A stretch of DNA of 64,000 bases from Cyanobacteria bacterium FACHB-63 (GCA_014695255.1 JACJNX010000075.1:62001-126000), one strand, 5' to 3'; counted from the stretch's first letter, positions 44,145-52,804 are shown. Numbers and translations: made by a program. Notes: generated by a model not told the origin, from the sequence alone.

Positions 44145-45695
44145 ATGAACACGAAGCCACTTCAATCCTGGAACAGCTTAAACAGTGCGTTTACGGCGTT
44201 AGTGATAATTACTTTAGCGCTTGGAATATTTTTTCGATTTGCATCACTGGCAGAGCGCCCCTACTGGCATGATGAAAGCTATACACTTTTGAGAGCATCG
44301 GGCCATACGATCGCTGAGGTCACTACACAAGCCTTTAATGGGCAACTCATCGATCGTTCAGCACTACTCAAATTCCAGCAAGTTACACCTGAGAAATCCT
44401 GGATCGGTGTGTTCCGCTCTCTAATCGCAGAAGAGCCGCACCGTGCACCTTTATACTATCTGATCTCTCATACCTGGATGGAATGGTTTGGAAGTGGTAC
44501 TGCTGCGATGCGATCGTTGTCTGCTTTAACCAGTTTATTTGTGTTTCCCGCGCTTTATTGGCTCTGTATTGAGTTGTTTACACAGCCGTTTACAGCGTGG
44601 ATCTCCCTTATATTAATAGCGGTATCACCGTTCCATGTCTATTACGCTCAAGAAATCAGAGAATACCCATTGTGGACGGTGACAATCTTAGTGATGTCGG
44701 CGGCATTGGTTCGAGCACTTCGAGTTCGAACCAAAACAGCTTGGAACATTTACAGCTTATCTATTGCTTTGTCCCTCTATAGCTTTATTTTGTCGGTTCC
44801 GTTGGTCATGGGTCAGGCTGTTTATTTCTTTGTATTTCAAAGAAATAAACAGCAGACTCGTAGTTTTCTTAAAGCATTTCTGGTGGGGGTAAGTCTTTCC
44901 CTACCTTTGGTGGTTTCCACACTGGTGTTTCGCTCTCAAGTTGAAAAAACAAGCGCTTGGATGTTTCAATTGACCCCAATTCAAACACTATTCAAACATT
45001 GGATCACAAATCTCCAGTTTGTATTCCTGACAGAAAACTTAGCTGGAAGGCTAAATCTAGTGTTTGCAGGCGCGATCGTAGTCTTAACATTTCTAGCAAT
45101 CAAACGCTTGATTCAAAAGACACCAAAGACAGTTTGGGGCTTCGTTATCTTATTAAGCTTGCCACTGATTCTTAGCATTACTGTTCCTGATCTAGTCTGG
45201 GGCGGACTGAGATCGACTAATAGCCGCTACTTTGTGCCAACCTATTTAGGAATTCAGCTTGCGGTAGCTCATTGGTTTGCAATTCAGATGCAATCCTCGA
45301 ACCGCCTCCGGCAAGTTTACTGGAAGTTTGCAATGGCTGCACTCCTAACTACAGGAGTGCTATCTTGCTCAGCACAAATGATTCAGAATCGCATGAGTGA
45401 AGATAAAGTGATGGCAGGCATGATCAATCAAGCGCAAAATCCGATCGTCGTCAGCAATGAAGTGTCTGAACAAGGTGGAGGTACAATCGGCGACGTTCTA
45501 GCCCTGAGTCACTTAGTGCGCCCCGAAACTCGATTTCAGCTTGTCATTCAGCCCAACGTTCCTTCAATTCCCAATCAATCCAATGTGTATCTATATAAGC
45601 CTTTAACCTATCTCAAACAGAGCCTTCAGCAGTCTTACCAACTACAACCGATTTATAAAGATAAATTGTTCCGCATTCTACCGAATCAAAAATGA
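44145..45695 (+). CDS. GT-C (GT39/PMT-like) membrane glycosyltransferase
   Basis: A 516-residue multi-pass membrane protein with about eleven hydrophobic segments. The first periplasmic loop has ERPYWHDESYTLLRASG (about 35-50), where the acidic pair in HDE is the catalytic and metal-binding site of GT39-type enzymes, followed by EEPHRAPLYYLISHTWM with the conserved PLYY. Such enzymes use polyprenyl-phosphate sugars as donors on the periplasmic face. The ATG at 44145 follows the previous stop by four bases. The DNA at 44817-44853 contains a perfect 16-bp inverted repeat inside the coding frame. The stop overlaps the next start (ATGA). Confidence 0.85.
   Translation: MNTKPLQSWNSLNSAFTALVIITLALGIFFRFASLAERPYWHDESYTLLRASGHTIAEVTTQAFNGQLIDRSALLKFQQVTPEKSWIGVFRSLIAEEPHRAPLYYLISHTWMEWFGSGTAAMRSLSALTSLFVFPALYWLCIELFTQPFTAWISLILIAVSPFHVYYAQEIREYPLWTVTILVMSAALVRALRVRTKTAWNIYSLSIALSLYSFILSVPLVMGQAVYFFVFQRNKQQTRSFLKAFLVGVSLSLPLVVSTLVFRSQVEKTSAWMFQLTPIQTLFKHWITNLQFVFLTENLAGRLNLVFAGAIVVLTFLAIKRLIQKTPKTVWGFVILLSLPLILSITVPDLVWGGLRSTNSRYFVPTYLGIQLAVAHWFAIQMQSSNRLRQVYWKFAMAALLTTGVLSCSAQMIQNRMSEDKVMAGMINQAQNPIVVSNEVSEQGGGTIGDVLALSHLVRPETRFQLVIQPNVPSIPNQSNVYLYKPLTYLKQSLQQSYQLQPIYKDKLFRILPNQK
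44817..44853. repeat. Perfect 16-bp inverted repeat inside a coding region
   Basis: GCTGTTTATTTCTTTG (44817-44832) and its exact complement CAAAGAAATAAACAGC (44838-44853) are separated by TATTT. The hairpin lies within the GT-C gene and encodes part of a transmembrane-helix end plus a basic loop. Such a long perfect stem is not expected by chance in a coding region of this size. Confidence 0.8.
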
Positions 45696-46864
45696 AGCGC
45701 ATTGTTACTTGTCAGGGAAGCATTCAACTCATTGCAGCACTATCCGCACTGTTCTATCGGGATCAATCGCGCCCAGCAAATGTTCAAAACTATCTTGTTA
45801 TCTACGAGCTTTATGCGCCAGAAGAGCAGCATTATCAGTTTGCTGAATTCATTCAACGCATGGCGGAATCTGTATGCAATTGGGAGAAGATTGTTTATCT
45901 TACACCAGAACAACTAAGCGCGATCGGGTATCAGCTAGACTCCACCCCACCCCACCGCATTTACAATAAAGTTCATCAATGGATTGGTTTAGATGATGCA
46001 GACGAACTCTATCTCTGTCGCAATTGGCAGTTCACAAACCAACTATTAAGCAATGCCTATCCTTCTGCAAGTCGAATTTGCTACGGCGATGGTATTGGAC
46101 TGTATTTTTCTGAACATTCTGCTGTAGTGCGTCGTCCTTTCACACCGCCGCCCACTCCGGCTCAGGTCATCGCTTGGACGTGGTGGAAACTACGATCGCT
46201 CTATCATCGAGTTCGCGAACGATTGAAGCTGAAAACTAAGCTGTATTCGATGCCATTTGATATCGGTTATTTTGTGCTACCAAAAATTCTTGGTGAAATG
46301 CCGCCAATGCCGATTGTCCAATTATCACCCTCCAACTTACTCACAGGGTTCGAGCAGTTTACCTCTTTTGTCGATGTGGCTCAGGTAGCAAAAGTACAAA
46401 CGATAATCAAAAGCTCACCTGTTACAGTTCTGCTCACCTCTAATTTTTCAGAAGGAGAGCGCTTGCCTCAAGAACATGAGATTTGTGCTTATCGAGAATT
46501 TCTAACCTCATCTGAAATTCTCCCGAATAGCGTTTTGATCATTAAACCGCACCCCAGAGATGATCTGAACAAGATTTACCGCTTGAAAGAAAGCTTGTCG
46601 AATTTATATCGCGAGATTGTGGTGCTTACTGAGCCAAACCTGTTCTTTTTGCCGTTTGAGGTCTTTTTCCTAAAGGCTCTCCAAAACTTTGAAATTCGTG
46701 TGTTTGCATTTAGCTCAGCTTGTCTCTCTCTAAAACTTCTATTTGATGTTCCTAGCTTTGTTGGTTTTGGAACAGCGCTAACAACCTGCTACTTTGCTCC
46801 AGAATTTGTCACCGCCCGATTAGAACATGAGCAAGTTCTACAAAACGCGATCGCACAGCTTTAG
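45692..46864 (+). CDS. Polysialyltransferase-like (GT38/GT52-type) glycosyltransferase
   Basis: A 390-residue soluble GT-B type protein. Bacterial polysialyltransferases and GT52 enzymes are marked by a short acidic-Gly motif and an HP motif; here these appear as ICYGDGIGLYFSE (about residues 130-142) and VLIIKPHPRDDLNKIYRL (about 275-292), followed by a Ser-rich AFSSACLSLKLLF stretch that corresponds to the third motif. The N-terminus starts MKRIVTCQGSIQLIAALSAL. Overall resemblance is moderate, so the sugar need not be sialic acid. Known homologues transfer nonulosonates from CMP donors or related sugars. The start overlaps the GT-C stop (ATGA). Confidence 0.62.
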   Translation: MKRIVTCQGSIQLIAALSALFYRDQSRPANVQNYLVIYELYAPEEQHYQFAEFIQRMAESVCNWEKIVYLTPEQLSAIGYQLDSTPPHRIYNKVHQWIGLDDADELYLCRNWQFTNQLLSNAYPSASRICYGDGIGLYFSEHSAVVRRPFTPPPTPAQVIAWTWWKLRSLYHRVRERLKLKTKLYSMPFDIGYFVLPKILGEMPPMPIVQLSPSNLLTGFEQFTSFVDVAQVAKVQTIIKSSPVTVLLTSNFSEGERLPQEHEICAYREFLTSSEILPNSVLIIKPHPRDDLNKIYRLKESLSNLYREIVVLTEPNLFFLPFEVFFLKALQNFEIRVFAFSSACLSLKLLFDVPSFVGFGTALTTCYFAPEFVTARLEHEQVLQNAIAQL

Positions 46865-46873
46865 AATCACCCT

Positions 46874-47695
46874 ATGATCAGCATTATTACACCTGTCTAC
46901 AATGGAGAAAAATTTATCGAATCGTGCCTCCATGCTGTGATCTCACAACATTGTAATAACATTGAGCACATTTTAATTGATGGTGGTTCTACAGATAGAA
47001 CAGTAGAGATCATCAAACTCTATGCACAGGATTACCCTCACATTCGCTGGATTTCTGAACCCGATCAAGGTCAGTCCGATGCCATGAATAAAGGAATTAG
47101 ACTCGCGATCGGAGACATCATCGCTTTTTTAAATGTCGATGACTACTATGAACCGAATGTTCTTAGCCCAGTGAATCAACTGTTCAAAACTCTTCCAGAA
47201 CCTAGCTTTGTAGTTGGCAACTGCCGCATCTGGAACGACGAAAACCAGGTGATTGATATCAATAAGCCCGCAAAACTGAGATTGCTCGATCTAGTCGTCG
47301 GGCTGAACGTGAATCCTTACCCTTGTAATCCCTCTGCATACTTTTATCATCGATCGCTGCACGACAAAATTGGCGATTACGCGATCGGTGATCATCACTC
47401 AATGGATCTCGATTTCATTTTGCGCGCAGTTCAAGTTGCTCATGTTCACTACGTGGATCAAATTTGGGGCAACTATCGAAGAATTCGAGGCACCAAAACG
47501 TTTACCGCAATGGAGAATGGATCTACCGATCTACAAGTCCGCCAATTGCTGCGAAAATATCGCCGCTATCTCACCCCCACTGAACGCATCGAGTGGCTCG
47601 GTTGGAGGCTTTGGCACTACTTGACAGTGTTAGGATTGCGATCCCTCAGGGCAGTCCGTAAGCTCCTACGCCTCATTCCATATTATTTTCGATAA
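46874..47695 (+). CDS. Glycosyltransferase family 2
   Basis: A 273-residue GT-A enzyme: MISIITPVYNGEKFIESCL, the first Asp in HILIDGGSTDRT, then the family signature WISEPDQGQSDAMNKGIRLA with DXD as AFLNVDDYY (about residue 90) and HHSMDLDFILR (about 175) as the catalytic-base region. This subtype (SEPDxGxxDAMNKG) is common in cyanobacterial exopolysaccharide clusters. It is the last gene of the first glycan operon; its 3' end overlaps the convergent LuxR-type regulator by 23 bases. Sugar specificity is unknown. Confidence 0.92.
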   Translation: MISIITPVYNGEKFIESCLHAVISQHCNNIEHILIDGGSTDRTVEIIKLYAQDYPHIRWISEPDQGQSDAMNKGIRLAIGDIIAFLNVDDYYEPNVLSPVNQLFKTLPEPSFVVGNCRIWNDENQVIDINKPAKLRLLDLVVGLNVNPYPCNPSAYFYHRSLHDKIGDYAIGDHHSMDLDFILRAVQVAHVHYVDQIWGNYRRIRGTKTFTAMENGSTDLQVRQLLRKYRRYLTPTERIEWLGWRLWHYLTVLGLRSLRAVRKLLRLIPYYFR

Positions 47696-48311
47696 TCCAG
47701 CGCGATAGTTCAGTTCGATTGCTCAGCAGCGTCTTCTTTAACATATGGCTAATGTGACTTTCGATCGTCCGTTTACTTGCATTCAATCGCTGAGCAATCT
47801 CTAAATTCGACAATCCCTGCGCCACCAATCGCGCCACCGTTAATTCTGTACTCGTCAATCTCACGCCATCAGGCACTGCAATTCTAGATTCTGCTCGTTT
47901 GGCTCGACTTTGCTGGATCAATTGCGACGATCGCAGCGCTGATTCAATTTGCGCGTTCAACTCTGCAAGATCAAGCGGTTTGGTCATGTAAGCCATTGCA
48001 CCCGCACTTAATCCACGCACTCGATCGCAGCTTTGATCCCGCGCAGAAATAAAAATAATCGGTATCCAACTAATGTCTGGCGATGCCCGGAGAGTTTCTG
48101 CAAACTCATATCCATCCATTTCGGGCATTCCAACATCCGAGAGAATCAGATCCGGTTTCACGTCGCTTAACTGCTCGATCGCTTGTTTTACCGTCCCGGC
48201 AGTCGTCACGTCATACCCGTGATGTGCTAAATACCCAGTCATCAGCGTGACAAAGTTTAGATCATCATCGACCAATAGGATTGAACTCTTTCTGTCTACT
48301 TGCAAAACCAT
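47673..48311 (-). CDS. Response regulator, receiver plus LuxR-type DNA-binding domain
   Basis: A 212-residue regulator starting at ATG 48311 (MVLQVDRKSSILLVDDD). Its receiver has the acidic DDD cluster, phosphoacceptor Asp59 in LILSDVGMPEMDG, Ser in FISARD and Lys in YMTKPL; the C-terminal helix-turn-helix (about 150-212) has the LuxR/FixJ pattern LTSTELTVARLVAQGLSNLE and RTIESHISHMLKK. A TTG at 48425 would give a 250-residue form, but the extra residues are not domain-like. It should bind DNA when phosphorylated. The long region upstream, with a twin palindrome, may be its own operator. No cognate kinase is adjacent. The 3' end overlaps the convergent GT2 gene by 23 bases. Confidence 0.88.
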   Translation of the reverse strand: MVLQVDRKSSILLVDDDLNFVTLMTGYLAHHGYDVTTAGTVKQAIEQLSDVKPDLILSDVGMPEMDGYEFAETLRASPDISWIPIIFISARDQSCDRVRGLSAGAMAYMTKPLDLAELNAQIESALRSSQLIQQSRAKRAESRIAVPDGVRLTSTELTVARLVAQGLSNLEIAQRLNASKRTIESHISHMLKKTLLSNRTELSRWIIENNME

Positions 48312-48924
48312 ACCCTCTGCTGTTCGTCTCTTTAGCCGAGTTTGACGAAGATTCAATATTCCATCCTCTTCAGGACTAACTAGATTGTCATCCGCATAAA
48401 CATCTGCTCTAAACTCTTCTATCAACCAAGAATTTACGTAGGTGCATTCCCCTAACCTCTGTATTATTACTCAGTGTCGCTCCCCAGAAGAAACTAATTC
48501 TCTCGATCGTTCCCAGTTCATTGCTGATCAAAGTACCACTCCAGCTACGTTTTGCCCCATTTATCAATTGAAATCTCGCCTTCAAGCACTTCCCTGTTCT
48601 CAATCGTAAAAACTAGGATGACACTGACTCAGCACCCGAAAAGATCGGTAGGACAGATTCTCTAATATTGGCAAACGATAGAACGATCGCACCTCGAAAC
48701 CGCACTCCATCTAGCGAATACTAGCTTCTACATTGGAATTTCATACAACTAGCATGAAAATCAAGCCGCACACGTAATTACCGTTTCTTCCTGATATCGG
48801 TAATTACGGTCGTAGTTCTATATAGTTTGAACCTAGAACTTAATCTTGGCTTGATGGAGCGGGCTTCGACGGTCATTTGATCTCAGTCCCTCCGCCGTAA
48901 CCTTCATTTAGACAGGAGGTCGAA
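48312..48924. other. Gene-free divergent promoter region
   Basis: About 610 bases between the LuxR-type regulator (minus) and the small Cys/His protein (plus). Short open frames exist, including one on the minus strand at 48409-48603, but none has a recognisable product or ribosome-binding site, and I treat them as non-coding. The notable content is the twin GTAATTAC palindrome at 48773-48808. A GC-rich GGCTTCGACGG stretch near 48862 does not fit a known RNA. Long leaders of the two divergent genes are the likely reason for the length. Confidence 0.6.
48773..48808. promoter_or_regulatory. 11-bp inverted repeat built of two GTAATTAC palindromes
   Basis: CGTAATTACCG (48773-48783) and CGGTAATTACG (48798-48808) form a perfect inverted repeat with a 14-base spacer. 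Each arm contains the self-complementary octamer GTAATTAC; the octamer centres are 26 bases apart. The arrangement suits two cooperatively bound dimers in a divergent promoter region. There is no T-run for a terminator. Confidence 0.5.
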
Positions 48925-49353
48925 TTGCAGAAGCGGTGTGATCGAAATCGGAAACGCTCTAAACGGCGCAGTCTCTACTGCCCAAAGCATGGATGTTATC
49001 TGCACAGCGTTAGTCAGAAGCATCCAATCTATGCCGATTGTGCAGAACAGTTGCAGCAGCGAGGACTCACTCGCCGCCATGCACTACTCGCAGTTGCGAC
49101 CCGAACGACAGTCATGCTGCAAGGTGAATGGCTAGAAGCCTTTTGGTGCGACGAATGCCAAGCGCGGGAGTGGTATCATGTACGGCGCTTGGAGAACAAT
49201 CAATATGAAGTGTCGATCGCGCCCCCAGAACTATGGCAACAAGCGACAGGCGTAATTCAGCCCCAAGGAAACCCTTCCGTCAGCGAATTCACGCGCAAAA
49301 GTTCTCGCAGGACAACCTATCAAGGTGTAAAAGACTTTAGCTGTATTGGATAA
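48925..49353 (+). CDS. Small cyanobacterial protein with Cys/His zinc-ribbon-like motifs
   Basis: A 142-residue basic protein starting from TTG 48925, supported by AGGAGG ending five bases upstream, the best ribosome-binding site in the window. YCPKHGCYLHSV and, about 50 residues later, WCDECQAREWYHV give paired Cys/His sets able to bind zinc. The stretch between them (QLQQRGLTRRHALLAVATRT) is helical. The C-terminal 40 residues are polar and probably disordered. I recognise it as a recurrent cyanobacterial type but know no function. The combination of basic N-terminus and zinc motif would fit nucleic-acid binding, which is inference only. Confidence 0.78.
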   Translation: MQKRCDRNRKRSKRRSLYCPKHGCYLHSVSQKHPIYADCAEQLQQRGLTRRHALLAVATRTTVMLQGEWLEAFWCDECQAREWYHVRRLENNQYEVSIAPPELWQQATGVIQPQGNPSVSEFTRKSSRRTTYQGVKDFSCIG

Positions 49354-49494
49354 CGCTGGGCTGGAGCTTTATGGGATCTTTGCAATCGCTTCCGCTCGTT
49401 AGAGTTATCTTAACAGCGGGATCAAAACGCATTCCCTCTGTTTCATCATCTATAAGACCCAGCGTGTTGAGTTGCGTAGATTAATTAAGAAGTC

Positions 49495-50397
49495 ATGCAA
49501 AAGAAAAGGCAACGATCGAGATCCGTCAGACCCTCACACCCCATTCATGCATCTCAGCAAGTGGTGGTTTATGGTCCCGATAGCCAGATGCTCAATCCCC
49601 TCCGTCTATTTAGAGCCATGTGGTTCGATCTCTTAGGGTCACGATCTCTTGCATGGCAACTCATGCGGCGTGATATTAGTGCAAAGTATCGTCAATCTGC
49701 TCTCGGTCTATTCTGGGCATTCTTGCCCGCTGTGATTATGGCGGCTGGCTTTAGTCTTGCAAGAGGAAGCGGTGTGATTAATATCGGCAAAACAGATTTG
49801 CCTTACCCCGCTTATATTATGTTCAGCATGACGCTATGGCAAACCTTTGTTGAAGCATTAAATGCACCTGTGCAAGCGGTTGCAAGCGCGAAATCTATGC
49901 TTTGTCGCGTGAATTTCCCGCGTGAAGCATTAATTCTCGCAAAGCTCGGTGAAGTTGGCTTTAACTTTGGCATTAAGCTAATTTTTATTGCTGCGTTGTT
50001 CTTGTGGTTTCGCATTCCCGTGACCTGGACGGCAATTCTGGCTCCTGTTGCGTTGATCCATCTCGTTGCATTAGGCACATCTTTAGGCTTGTTACTGGCT
50101 CCGATCAGCGCTCTGTACCAGGATGTTTCGATGGCACTCACGCTGATCACAGGACTGTGGCTGTTTGTCACACCAGTCGTATATCCCATTCCTCAGACTG
50201 GCGCTTTTGCACAGATTGTGGCGCTCAATCCGGTGACTCCGCTCTTGGTCACAGTTCGAGAGTTAGCGACTACGGGGATTGTGTCGAATCCGATCGGATT
50301 CTGGGTTGCCAGTGCGATCGCGCTGGTTGGCTTACTGTTCGGCTGGATTTTTTATCGGTTAGCACTTCCGTTTGTTGTTGAGAGAGTTAGTTCTTGA
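49495..50397 (+). CDS. Wzm-type ABC-2 polysaccharide export permease, second pair
   Basis: A 300-residue permease with six hydrophobic segments after a 40-residue basic N-terminus (MQKKRQRSRSVRPSHPIHAS). Motifs match ABC-2 polysaccharide permeases: RRDISAKYRQSALGLFWAFLP and the C-terminal ALNPVTPLLVTVRELATTG. It is a paralogue of the permease at 38703 but clearly diverged. The ATPase gene begins five bases after the stop. It probably exports a second glycan distinct from that of the first pair. The ATG at 49495 lies 141 bases after the small Cys/His gene; a separate promoter is likely. Confidence 0.9.
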   Translation: MQKKRQRSRSVRPSHPIHASQQVVVYGPDSQMLNPLRLFRAMWFDLLGSRSLAWQLMRRDISAKYRQSALGLFWAFLPAVIMAAGFSLARGSGVINIGKTDLPYPAYIMFSMTLWQTFVEALNAPVQAVASAKSMLCRVNFPREALILAKLGEVGFNFGIKLIFIAALFLWFRIPVTWTAILAPVALIHLVALGTSLGLLLAPISALYQDVSMALTLITGLWLFVTPVVYPIPQTGAFAQIVALNPVTPLLVTVRELATTGIVSNPIGFWVASAIALVGLLFGWIFYRLALPFVVERVSS

Positions 50398-50402
50398 GAA
50401 TT

Positions 50403-51695
50403 ATGGCTGTCACTCATTCAATCGTTTCTGAATCGATCCCGTCGGCTTCGCAAGAGGTGATTCTCTCGGTCAATGGAGTCTCTAAAAAGTTCTGTCGAGA
50501 CTTGAAGCGATCGCTCTTTTATGGCATTCATGACATTGGCTTAGAATTAGCCGGTCGCCGCCGCTCCCGTACCTCATTGCGGTCTCGTGAATTCTGGGCA
50601 TTACACGATGTCAGCTTTGAGTTGCGGCGCGGAGAAGCACTCGGACTGGTCGGCAAAAACGGCAGCGGCAAGTCTACGCTGCTGCGGATTATTGCAGGTT
50701 TAATCCGACCCGATCAAGGACAGGTCGAGGTTCGCGGTCGCGTTGCTCCGTTGATTGCGCTTGGAGCCGGGTTTAATCCGATCTTGACAGGACGAGAAAA
50801 TATCTACGCCAATATGTCGATCTTAGGTATGAGCAAACCGCAGATCGATCGCGTGTTTGATCAAGTCCTAGAGTTTGCTGAAATTAATGATGCGATCGAT
50901 TCTCCGGTACAAAGCTATAGTTCGGGTATGGCAGCGCGGCTGGGATTTGCCTGCGCGATTCATACCGAACCTGATATTTTGCTAATCGATGAAGTGTTAG
51001 CGGTCGGAGATTTGAGATTTCGCGCCAAATGCTACCGCCGACTCTCAGAACTCCGCGATCGGGGAGTTGCGTTCGTCTTAGTTTCGCATAGTTCAAACTC
51101 GATTTTATCGAAATGCGAGACTGCGGTCTACTTGTCGAAAGGCAATCTGATCATGGCGGGTGATTCATTAGCAGTAACGCGACGCTATGAAAACGATTTG
51201 TTTTTAGAAGGCGCACCGCCTGCCACTGGAGAACTTCAACGTCCGCAGCGATCAACGCACGAAAGTTCTGGATTAGATATTACCGGAGTCTTTTTCCGCG
51301 ATCGCAATGCCGCTAAAATGACAACGCCAATCAGCGGAGAAAAGCTCGATCTTTGTATTCAAGCCGAAGCGCGGCATGCGATTCCTGAAACAAATATGGT
51401 TGTCTCCATTCGAGAGCGAGCCGGAGAAGGAGACAAAGTTTTAGTGCTGAGTACTCTACACGACAAAACTCCGATTCGTATCACGGCTGGAGCGAATGAG
51501 ATTCGAGTTGAATTTCCTTACCTTGGGCTAAAACCTGGCTCTTACTTGTTAGATTTACATCTCTATCAGGGAAACTACATTTTGCTTGATTCGATCAAGG
51601 AATTTAGCTTTGCCGTAGAAGGAACAGGCAGCATGAGCGAATGTTCATTTTATCAGCCTCGACGCTGGACTGCGGTTCAGACCGAGGCGAAATGA
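50403..51695 (+). CDS. Wzt-type ABC ATPase with C-terminal polysaccharide-binding domain, second pair
   Basis: A 430-residue ATPase. Walker A is GKNGSGKSTLLR (about 85), the family stretch LIALGAGFNPILTGRENIYAN follows (shown in part as GAGFNPILTGREN), the signature is YSSGMAARLGFACA, Walker B is ILLIDEVLAVGD and the H-loop is LVSHSSNS. Residues about 290-430 form a Wzt_C-like beta-sandwich with LDLCIQAEARHAIPETNMVV and LKPGSYLLDLHLYQGN. The start at ATG 50403 is preferred to a TTG at 50394 that overlaps the permease stop. Its C-terminal domain differs from that of the first pair, which agrees with a different exported glycan. Confidence 0.92.
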   Translation: MAVTHSIVSESIPSASQEVILSVNGVSKKFCRDLKRSLFYGIHDIGLELAGRRRSRTSLRSREFWALHDVSFELRRGEALGLVGKNGSGKSTLLRIIAGLIRPDQGQVEVRGRVAPLIALGAGFNPILTGRENIYANMSILGMSKPQIDRVFDQVLEFAEINDAIDSPVQSYSSGMAARLGFACAIHTEPDILLIDEVLAVGDLRFRAKCYRRLSELRDRGVAFVLVSHSSNSILSKCETAVYLSKGNLIMAGDSLAVTRRYENDLFLEGAPPATGELQRPQRSTHESSGLDITGVFFRDRNAAKMTTPISGEKLDLCIQAEARHAIPETNMVVSIRERAGEGDKVLVLSTLHDKTPIRITAGANEIRVEFPYLGLKPGSYLLDLHLYQGNYILLDSIKEFSFAVEGTGSMSECSFYQPRRWTAVQTEAK

Positions 51696-51741
51696 AGGTT
51701 CGATCGACAGATAGAAATTTGATGGTTGTTTGGAGGATGTG

Positions 51742-52572
51742 ATGAGATCGTTATTTGATGCGGTAGAAAAGCATGAAGTGTTTAACGAACCCTTTCCGCA
51801 TGTAGTGATTCGCGATGCGTTAGACGAAGAACTTTGTACGCAATTGATCGCTGAATTTCCGACTATTAATACTATTACTCAAAGTCCTCAGTTTGTTAGC
51901 AACGAGCGGTACAGCTACCCAGCCCGCGATGTGTTTGCGAATCCACAGATTAGCGACCTTTGGAAGTCTTTTATTCAGCTTCATACCTCCGATCGCTTTC
52001 TCAAGCAGTTCGGCACTTTGTTTGAAGATCACATCCGTCAGTATCATCCAGAGTTTGAGCAGGTCATCGGCGAGATTCGCGCACTTAAAGCAGGTGTGCG
52101 AAAAATTGATGACTTTTCCAGTGCTGATGTGTTGATGGATGCCCAAATTTGCATTAATGCGCCGGTCACTGAAGTCCCGAAGCCGATCAAGCAAGCTCAC
52201 ATTGATCGTCCGCAAGTTTTATTTGCTGGACTTTACTACTTGCGGCATCCAGACGATCGTTCAACCGGTGGGGATCTCGAAATTTACCGCTTCAAGTCCG
52301 GCAAACCCTACGGTTTTCAAGGTCAATTTATCGACGATCGCTATGTTGAACGGGTGAAGACGGTGAAATACGATCGCAATGTCTTAGTTCTTTTTCTCAA
52401 TTCGATTCATTCTTTACACGGTGTAACGGCTCGATCGATTACGAACTCTCCCCGCTGTTTTGTTAACTTAATCGGAGAAGTAAAGCAGCCTTTATTTAAC
52501 TATCGACTTCATGAAGAACAGACAAATTTAGTGAGTCAGTTTACACGGAAACTGCGGAGATTAGTACCCTAG
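51742..52572 (+). CDS. 2OG-Fe(II) oxygenase (prolyl-4-hydroxylase-like)
   Basis: A 276-residue soluble non-haem iron dioxygenase. The iron triad is visible as His153 and Asp155 in QAHIDRPQ and the distal His226 in SLHGVTAR; the Arg in the next strand (SPRCFVN or TAR) would bind 2-oxoglutarate. The N-terminus FPHVVIRDALDEELCTQLI is typical for such enzymes. The ATG at 51742 has GGAGG five bases upstream. Placed between an ABC glycan exporter and the lectin-hydrolase gene, it may hydroxylate a nucleotide-linked or lipid-linked sugar, but peptide or small-molecule substrates are equally compatible with the fold. Confidence 0.85.
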   Translation: MRSLFDAVEKHEVFNEPFPHVVIRDALDEELCTQLIAEFPTINTITQSPQFVSNERYSYPARDVFANPQISDLWKSFIQLHTSDRFLKQFGTLFEDHIRQYHPEFEQVIGEIRALKAGVRKIDDFSSADVLMDAQICINAPVTEVPKPIKQAHIDRPQVLFAGLYYLRHPDDRSTGGDLEIYRFKSGKPYGFQGQFIDDRYVERVKTVKYDRNVLVLFLNSIHSLHGVTARSITNSPRCFVNLIGEVKQPLFNYRLHEEQTNLVSQFTRKLRRLVP

Positions 52573-52740
52573 GAAAGGCACTAAGATTAATAGTGATTTG
52601 TCGTTCACGGTCTTGGTCGCTTGAGTAAAAGCAGTGGTTCAGCTTTCATTCTCGGAACAGATTGCTCAGATTTGAAGAAAACAGCATCAGGGTGGGTCAT
52701 CATCGCATCAAACTAAGGGCGTGCGTTCGTCTTAGCACCC

Positions 52741-52762
52741 TTAAACCCAATTTAAACCCAAT
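52741..52762 (+). repeat. Tandem 11-bp direct repeat upstream of the lectin-hydrolase gene
   Basis: TTAAACCCAAT occurs twice with no gap (52741-52751 and 52752-52762), 43-64 bases before the ATG at 52805. The exact 11-bp period places both copies on the same face of the helix, as in binding sites of OmpR/PhoB-type activators. Position relative to the start fits a promoter element. Confidence 0.5.
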
Positions 52763-52804
52763 GTTGGTTTGTATCAAACCTTATTCTGTTTCTAAGCACC
52801 TGTC

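Noticed and set aside
48409-48603. Open frame of 64 codons on the minus strand in the divergent region
   Set aside because: No ribosome-binding site, no domain-like composition, and it overlaps the optional extension of the regulator gene.
48860-48875. GGGCTTCGACGGT stretch recalling the start of tmRNA
   Set aside because: Neither the rest of the tRNA-like 5' part nor a matching 3' acceptor end with a tag reading frame is found nearby.
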